DNA of 64,000 bases from Nelumbo lutea. Its lineage: Eukaryota; Streptophyta; Magnoliopsida; Proteales; Nelumbonaceae. Under the pieces are notes generated by a model. It searched no databases and was not told where the DNA came from. It saw nothing but the letters and a program-made list of their open reading frames with translations. How positions within the stretch are numbered: position 1 is the stretch's first letter; each line of letters opens with the position of its first letter. Positions 56,702 through 64,000 of the stretch are shown one piece after another. The stretch covers positions 61,065,655-61,129,654 of the forward strand of contig JAKGHH010000005.1 in NCBI GenBank assembly GCA_022828595.1, written 5' to 3'. Position numbers and translations under genes: made by a program.

Positions 56702-59700
56702 AATGTGTTCCACATGCCACTATACAGCTAGCTATTGCATTCGGCTAAATCCATCGTGCTCTAAACGTGTGTGCTACGCTGCTGATGAGATTTAATATGG
56801 TGACATGGGCCTCTCGCTTCAACGTGGATGTCCTTTTCCTAGCAAATAATTTCTAGGCCGGCCCAAGTACGGTCTTATCATTTGTAATTGGACCTTAGCT
56901 CCCAACCCTCTTAGGAATTATCCTGCTACCGTACCCCATTTTTTTAACATGGAAATATTCAATTTAAATAAAAAGATGGGGCGCGTTTCCTCTCTTTAAC
57001 CTTGGTCTTTAAATTTAGGTCGCGTTTGGATAAGAGTCAGGATTTATGATTTTAAGACCCAACCCTAGTGCCAAATTTAAGAGAACTTTCCCTTGGCAGC
57101 TTTTGGCTTTATAAGGTGGGTCTATATTTGTTAAACTATGTTCTGCCAAAAAACAGCCACAGATATGGTATTTGGTGAATCATTTTTAGTACCCGTTCGG
57201 AACGATTTCAAGTAAAGCTGCGTTGTTAAGTCAAGAAACCCAAAAAGTCATGAAACTCTATTTGATAAAATTATTAAAAGCCAAAACAAATCATTGTTAT
57301 TTTTAATATAGATTTGCCTATGAAATTTTTCCTACTTAAAATGTTTTGGGTTGATTAATACATATTGTTATTTCTAATTCAAACATCAATTTAACATTTT
57401 AATCAAAAACATCAATGATCAGTCTTATACATATATTTTTCTAATTAAAACCATTCTCATATGTGATCATCCAAAATTTTCAAGGTAGAAACCATAACAA
57501 TACCAAACCAAATACAACATTAGGCTTTATGCTTTAGGGAATGAGGTATTTTGGATTTAAATTTTAAAGCATCTATTATTGTTAGCTGATTTTTGTTTTA
57601 CACGGCCCAAAGCTCAGAAGTAAAATCTTATCCACCGGAAATTTTAGCTTTTACTAAGCTTTTGTCGATAAGCATAGCTTTTGCTGGTTTAGCTTTATTA
57701 AATTAAGAATGGAGCGATGGACCAAACGACAATGATCGGTGAGGTGCATGCAATTACAATAGTATACGTACACACATGACACATCATCTACTGTTCACAC
57801 GGCACACTTGATATTTGTTTGATCCTAACCATTCAAAGGGTGGACAAAGAGTCCCTTTCCAATTTCTATCGCAATAAAACTAATGAGAATTTGGACCTTA
57901 ATAGGACAAATAGTTATTTGACCCGGGAACAGCGGCACCGAAAAGGCGAAAACGTCAGTCGTGCTCGTGTAAGAATGTACTTAAGAAGAAAGAAAAAAAA
58001 AACAGAAATCTCATTTCAGTATTTCACATTTAGTCAATTTGGATTAATGTAATCACGGTTGGAGATATCCACGTTCGTGCAGTTTGGTTCTACACTCCTC
58101 AATCTACTCCACCGATAATCAGATATGACCATTGACCATCACCATATATATCTACATCACCTGGATGAGATGGTGAGATGGAATAATCCGGCCGGCTAAG
58201 AGTCAAATCAAATGATAATTCCGTGCGACTCGGTTCCACGTGGTAAATGGACTAGGTCTGACTACTGGAAGTCGGAAGAGAATTACTAGTGACAACGAAA
58301 TTCTTAGAATCATCCAAAGATGATAGATGATCATGAGCCGGACGATGGCCTCAGAATGCAGGCTTCAGTCGGAGGAACTCGGAAGACGGAGAAGCAAATG
58401 TTGCATGAGAATGAGAATAATGAAAGTAAACAAAACCCAGATAATAAAATTAGGTGTATGACCGACCCATTAAAATATAATTAAAATGGAGATGACGACA
58501 AGGCTGATGACCCGTTCTTCAGAGTTCAGAGCTCTCTCCGTTATGGTTTTTAAAACCGATTCGGAGACTGAACGGGTCAGAGATCCAGTTACTGACCCAA
58601 ATAATCAGCCCATTCTGATAAAAAATAAAAAATAAATGAAAATCAGTCAAAATTATTTGAACGATTAACTGCTCGAATTGGCAATTTATTAACAAAAATC
58701 AACTATTTTTATGAAAATTTTGATTTTGAGAATCCAAACTGATCGCCTGACCGATTTTCAGTTTTGAAAACCATGCTCTCCAAATCTCCATATCTTAATA
58801 TAGATTGCCTAAGGAGTTTTTAATTAATTAAGTATTTACGATGATTTCACTCATTTATTTATTTGTGTATGTATTTTATCACCCTAATGATGGTGCTGAA
58901 GATAAAAGACAATGACATGATAAAGATGTTATAGAGATTCATGCACGTGACCTGCAACTAGTAATCTTTTAATTAAAAACAGATGTTAATCGAACTATTA
59001 TGTGGAATTATCATCAAATCGTATAAGCATAAGCCACGTGATATCATTTCCATTTAAAGTTAGTGTGTTTTGGCCTAAAATATTACATATTGAAGAGCAC
59101 CTCCCCCGCTCCGCCCTTCCATAAATTGGTAGTGATTTCGTGACCGGATTGACCCGAGACAAAAACATCGGCTTGCCTATATAACGACTCAACATGTAGA
59201 CAAATTGGTTTTTAGATTATTTATGCAAAGAAATTATTTAGGAGTTAGGAGGGCTTTTAGCGGTGATTGAGCTGTGTTGATAGATTAGTCTTCGGGTGGC
59301 ACAGGGTGCCCACGTGGCTGATTTTGTAGCTTTCCTTTCAGGACCATGTAGGCATTGTCACACGTAATTGTGCGAAGGACCGGCATGGCCAAGGAGTGTA
59401 TCGCATGAACAAAAAAGCGGATTCCGCTCGGGAAGAGGGAATTCCCCTGAAGATTTTGATGGACAATTCATCCCGACAATTCTGAAAGTTCTATCCGATC
59501 AGAATACGGTCATCCAATTATAAATAGGTATGTCACGCTCAAGGTAAAGGAAATTTTGGATTAAAAATTCAATTAAGCACCTTTCTTGCATTCACCTCGG
59601 TTTAGACCAATTCAAATACCTCCATTCATCTTGATCGATCCTTTTATTACTCACTAATTTGAGCATCAGAGTGTCTATCCGGGAAATAACTTTTTGGACA

Positions 59701-61408
59701 TCTTATTCTTCCTGTGATTACATAATTCGGTGTATGACTTTATTATTCTACCGTAACTTCGTCTAGTTGACAGGACTATTTGACTACAGCCTCTTTTCAA
59801 AACACCTCAAATTGGACATATGAGTTAGATTATCTATATGTGACGGAAAGTTGATATGTTTGGGCCCCTACAAATCTATTTTCAACTTTCTGGATTTTTA
59901 TGAAATAGGGGCTTCACAATTTGTTGATTTCTTGGCACAAACAACACTAGAAGACAATGCATTAAAGTCCTCTCAAATGGGCACAAAGATTTTTTGGACA
60001 GTTGAAAAAATCTAACCCATATTCCAATTATAGCTTCATCAATATTGTTTAGCCAATTCATTTGCTGAGTACCATGTTCATTGTCAAATTATGGGTGCTT
60101 GAATCACAATATATCATAACTCAATGCATCGATAATTGAATGATCAACAAGGCAAAATATAAATTATTTCTTTTCTTGTATACAGTTTTCTCAAATAAAA
60201 TTTGAGATTTCACATAAAGGTTTGCACCCACCAATAGTGCAAAGTATGTAGTCTTTTTAGTTGAATCTAATAAGCGTTAAAACATGATTATTTAAATCTG
60301 GACATATAAAATGTTAGATTAATGTTTTTTTCCAATTGATTATGACTCTACTACCACAAGAATGATAAAAAAACTATATAGGATATGTTTAGAGATGATC
60401 AGCCAGGGCACTCTAGATTTATTGTTAAGAATGATAACGGGGCGGGGTAGTGTGGGGCCAGGTTTTGCTCACTTTTACATGTCCCATCCTTGACCCCAAA
60501 TTCAAATACCCCCGCCCCGTATCTCAAGCTATAAATCTCATCCCATTCCTATTTGGGGAACACGAAAACTCAAAACCCACCCCAAACAGACTCTGGATTT
60601 TCTGCCCACGAGAATTTTGTCTACATCTATTCACAATACATTATTCTTGTAAATTGAGAATATCCCCCCCCCCCTATAATATTATGCAAAGGATGAAATG
60701 TTCTCCATGTGTAACTGCCATAAACATGAATAGAATTCTCGTGAATAGAAGATCTGAACTCACCCCAAACTCGATCAACAGTCAAAAAACCCACCCGACC
60801 AAAGAGGGGCAGTTTAGAGCCCCCACAGTAACAAGTTAAATTGCCATCTCAATTTACTGCTACACTTCAAAAGTTTATAAAAGCAAATGACTTGTATTCC
60901 TTCCCTGCAAATGATAAAATTGTTAAGGAATCCAAATTTAATGCTATATTATTTGCCTTGCTTCTCTTCAAATTCCATTTAATTCATATAAAAGAACACA
61001 AATAATCTATACATGCCTCCATGTGTAAAGATAAAAAGCAAATTTCCCATCATATTCATAAGAATGATCAACAGTTACTGTTAACACTTGACAAATAATG
61101 GATAAAACATCAAGGTCTGTCACATTAGATGTTTATTTCCACATGGAGAGTTGATAGAGTAGATGTAGACTATCCAACTTTGGAGTGAGTTTTGCAACAG
61201 ATTTATCCAATTCCTTGTCTATGTTAACTTTTTTTTTTGTACAGTATGCTAGATTCACATTACAGCATTTATTGATTTCTTTATATTGACAATAGTCATT
61301 TAAATTTTCTTGATTAATTGATTTTTTCACAGCTAGCCCAGGGTGGATTATCACAAAGCGATAATTAACACGTGGAGGAAACTTAAACTTATTTATTCAA
61401 GTATTTGA
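56702..61408. other. long gene-free spacer
   Basis: Contains a possible MITE at 57006-57732 (AGGTCGCGTTTGGATAAG and GGACCAAACGAC), a MITE at about 58542-58777 (ATGGTTTTTAAAACCGATTC, with GCTCTCC flanking both sides), an LTR-like segment near 59570-59720 and an old dispersed repeat at 60427-60830. No coding gene is supported. Confidence 0.4.
58542..58777. mobile_element. MITE (236 bp)
   Basis: ATGGTTTTTAAAACCGATTC at the left and the complement of CCGATTTTCAGTTTTGAAAACCAT at the right are inverted repeats. GCTCTCCGT precedes and GCTCTCCAA follows, a likely 9-bp target duplication with two mismatches. Confidence 0.55.
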
Positions 61409-62400
61409 CTCTTTTTTTCTTTTGATTAAAAAGCAACAACAGAACAAAGAAACAAACTTAAACACAGAAATTAAGGTCTAACCAAGTCTTGGTTAGCTAA
61501 AAGTCAGATCCACTCAGGCGGATCATTTAAGAATAACCCAGACTTCGTCAGACCTCTTGTAGCCAACTATTTTCACATCTGCCTATGCACAAAGTGAGTA
61601 GAAAGTCCAATTGTACACATGAGAATGTCTATGCACAAAAAACTTGCCTTCAAAGCCAGGTCAATCTTCTTGGCATTCAACGCTTGGATTAAGGCATCTG
61701 ATTCCACAAGAATGGAATTGTCCTTGTATCTATTCAACACTCCCAAGTTCCTTACAAAGGCTAGAGCTTCTGCTTGTATCGGAAATGCCGCATTATACTT
61801 TTCAAAAACAACTGCTAGCACAGCCCCAGTTGAATCCCTCAGGACAGCCCCAAAACCTAAGTGTCCTGGGCACAAAAAGCTACCATCAATATTCATTTTT
61901 AAAAATTCTGGCTTTGGCGCTTTCCAAAATACAACTGCCTTGCTTCAATGCCGTGTTATTGACGAGAAAAATCTTGCAATCCAACTGGGGAAATCCTCTG
62001 TCTCTCTCCATATCCTATATAAAACAGAAAGATTGGAGTTTGGGTTTGAGTCAATATTTTCAAAAACTTTCAAATTCCTACTTTTCCAAATAATCTACAT
62101 AGTCAAAAAAGAGAAAGCAATCATATCATTCTTAACAATTTTATCAGTTGAACACTTGGTAAACCAAAAAGAAAGTCACTGTTTAAAGGAGCTCAAGTTA
62201 CTCCCGAGTGACTACCAAACCACACAATTTTAACATGAGAACATTCAAATAAGCAATGCATAATTGTTTCTGAACTGTTGGAACAAACAGGACAAGTAGC
62301 ATCAGATGCCAATTTTCTTTTAACTAAATTCTCCTTAGCAACAATTGCATTTACATAGCATAATTGGCTCAAATTTGCTTTCATAACAAAATGATTTAAT
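61409..62400 (-). mobile_element. LINE (L1-type) 3' end, 5'-truncated
   Basis: On the minus strand, 62384-62193 encodes a zinc-binding reverse-transcriptase region (zf-RVT) with CPVCSNSSETIMHCLFEC. 61930-61573 encodes an RNase H domain of the plant LINE type with VFWKAPKPEFLKMNIDGSF, GFGAVLRD, QAEALAF and VESDALIQALN. The two lie in different frames with disrupted sequence between, so it is dead. Downstream, an A-rich tail (complement of the run near 61411-61430) suits a LINE end. The reverse transcriptase core is absent. Confidence 0.8.
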
Positions 62401-62758
62401 AATGAATTTTTTCTTAAATTAAGGGATTGTTTGGCATCATTGACATTTCAAGTAAAAATGTTCCAATATCAGCACCACATAGGTATTTTGAGTTTAATGG
62501 TCAATTTTCTGGTTAGAGAATACTTTGCATGAAAACCGGTGCCAGGGGTGCTTCAAGCAACCTCCGCTCAGTGTTTCCAATCTTGGAAGCACTATCTCAA
62601 AACCCCTGACTGATGTGGTGCTGACATGAATGAAAAATACATGTTTTTTCTCACCAAAAGGACTCAAGTACAAACAGTGGTGTTTGCATTTCAAATATAA
62701 ACAGTGTTTCAATTCAAAACATTGAAAGTTGAAACACTAATAGTACTAAAATAACTTA

Positions 62759-63010
62759 GGGTCCGTTTGATTCGTAGTCAGAATTGGAATGGTCCATTCC
62801 CAGTCAGTTTGATTCAAACAGAAATGAGAATGAGAATTAAAATCAGTAGGAATGGGATTTCATTCCCAAGAGAGGGACAGGAAATGGGGGAATGCCATTC
62901 CAGCAGGAATGAGAATGGGATTCTGATTCCGCCCAACCAAATAGTTAGAATTGAAATAGCCCATTCCGATTCCAATTCCAAACCCCTATTCCTACAAACC
63001 AAATGGACCC
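62759..63010. mobile_element. Tourist/PIF-Harbinger-like MITE, family B (252 bp)
   Basis: Ends GGGTCCGTTTGATTCGTAG and TACAAACCAAATGGACCC are inverted repeats. TTA precedes (62756-62758) and follows (63011-63013), the standard PIF/Harbinger target duplication. Confidence 0.8.
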
Positions 63011-63521
63011 TTAATCCACTTAGAATATTTAGATAATTGCATTAAAATAAAAATTAATTCCTAGGGTTCATAGCTCAGTTAGTCAATATCTTCCAAAAAA
63101 AAACGGATGAGGCTATGTGGAACTAGAAGGTCCAAACAAATTTTGTTTGAAAAGTTCACTTGGCAGTTGTCATCAGCTGCCAATATATTCAACTTAAATC
63201 TAATTGATCCCATTTCAGTTCCATACTTGGTTGTAGCAGAAGTTGTACAAGTGAAAAAAAAAAATCTGTACATACCAAGGAGGAAAGAGAGGGGCAAAAA
63301 TAGAAAATAGTTAACACTTAACACTATCATTACCTACTTATCTATGCAAAATTTGCTTTACTTGTATTACTTATTTTCTTGTGGGCTTAGAAATTTGAAT
63401 ATATCTAACTCTAAGAGGCAAAATGAATTTCTTAGAGTGTTGGAATGGCTGAATTGAATAAGATATTGTTTTTTGAGTGAACATGTAAGTTTTTAAGGAG
63501 GTATTGTAATCTTAACACATG

Positions 63522-63977
63522 AATAGGAATGTAAATGAATCGGATCATGATTTGATCTTATTTTGTCGAATTCAAATATTTGGATCGGATCAGATAATAT
63601 GATCTGATCTGAAATCGGATTGAATTCGACTATGAATTTGATTATTTATATTGCATTTTTGTAAATTTGTTATTTTATTTATTTTTTATAAAAATATGTT
63701 TATATATGATAAAAATAATTGAAAAGATATATACTTATATTTTTTTTTGTTTTTCTTTATTTAAATTGTTATATTTTATTTTCTTTTAATAATTTATTAA
63801 CTCTTTTAAAAAATTAAATTGGATTGGATCAAATCTGAATATCTGACTTCCTTATCTGATTCGAATTCAATTCAATATTTATGAGATCTGATCAAATCAA
63901 ATCTAATATTCATAGTATTGAATCAGATTCAGATATACCCTAATTTGAATCCAATTTGATCCCTTTGCATCCCTACA
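63522..63977. mobile_element. TIR element related to the pseudogene insertion (456 bp)
   Basis: The ends TAGGAATGTAAATGAATCGG and GATCCCTTTGCATCCCTA are imperfect inverted repeats. The interior has GGATCGGATCA and AATTTGAATCC words and an AT-rich centre. It resembles the element at 21894-22257. No clear target duplication. Confidence 0.6.
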
Positions 63978-64000
63978 CCTACAACTGGAGTTGGATTGAT

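Noticed and set aside
61619..62233. 204-codon plus-strand frame
   Set aside because: It is antisense to the LINE RNase H remnant, which has clear domain motifs on the minus strand.
63068..63100. tRNA-like start GGTTCATAGCTCAGTTAGTC
   Set aside because: An A-box-like stretch only; no B box, no cloverleaf and no acceptor stem.
1..64000. CRISPR arrays, bacterial operons or phage-type systems
   Set aside because: The window is plant nuclear DNA; the only short regular tandem array is the copia leader minisatellite, which has no spacers.

Overview
The window is nuclear DNA of a flowering plant. It has widely spaced intron-containing genes with GT-AG introns, long AT-rich spacers and many nested transposable elements, including an Au-type SINE, a Ty1/copia element primed by initiator Met tRNA, and several MITE families. 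The gene content (plant linker histone H1, a class II BASIC PENTACYSTEINE factor, remnants of PORR and cellulose-synthase-like genes) is angiosperm-specific or plant-typical. An early-diverging eudicot or a magnoliid is my guess, with weak support.

I find four genes that look intact. They are a three-exon TMEM234-like small membrane protein (4474-9258, +), a three-exon Myb/SANT-like DNA-binding protein (24955-26043, +), a two-exon histone H1 (28029-28865, -), and a BASIC PENTACYSTEINE GAGA-binding factor (46811-47773, +). The last lacks the N-terminal segment its class normally has. Three host genes are broken: a second copy of the TMEM234-like gene (20821-22340), split by a transposon; a PORR-domain organellar RNA-splicing-type protein (51018-51965); and the first exon of a cellulose-synthase-like gene (about 52800-53319).

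Layout. 1-4.4 kb: nested MITEs and a MULE-like element. 4.4-9.3 kb: the TMEM234-like gene. 11.2-17.3 kb: a hAT-type element (8-bp target duplication) that received a 5.6-kb copia retrotransposon (5-bp target duplication), now decayed, with a 59-bp minisatellite in its leader. 17.5-19.1 kb: three fold-back elements side by side. 20.8-22.3 kb: the TMEM234-like pseudogene. 23.1-23.3 kb: Au SINE. 25-29 kb: the Myb/SANT gene and histone H1. 31.5-34.6 and 36.9-39.9 kb: two 3-kb elements sharing long terminal inverted repeats, each loaded with nested insertions. 41.6-43 kb: a hAT-like element with a near-perfect 58-bp inverted repeat inside it. 46.3-47.8 kb: a TIR element directly abutting the BPC gene. 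51-53.3 kb: pseudogenes. 55.7-56.3 kb: a 100-bp tandem duplication and two short hairpins. 61.4-62.4 kb: the 3' end of a LINE.

The intact genes do not form a pathway. H1, BPC and the Myb/SANT protein are all chromatin or DNA-binding proteins, but nothing in the sequence links them. I found no convincing new biological system. The most unusual material is structural: the hairpin and long-TIR families, the leader minisatellite, and the transposon at the BPC start codon. All alignments were done by eye, so boundaries of old repeats are approximate.
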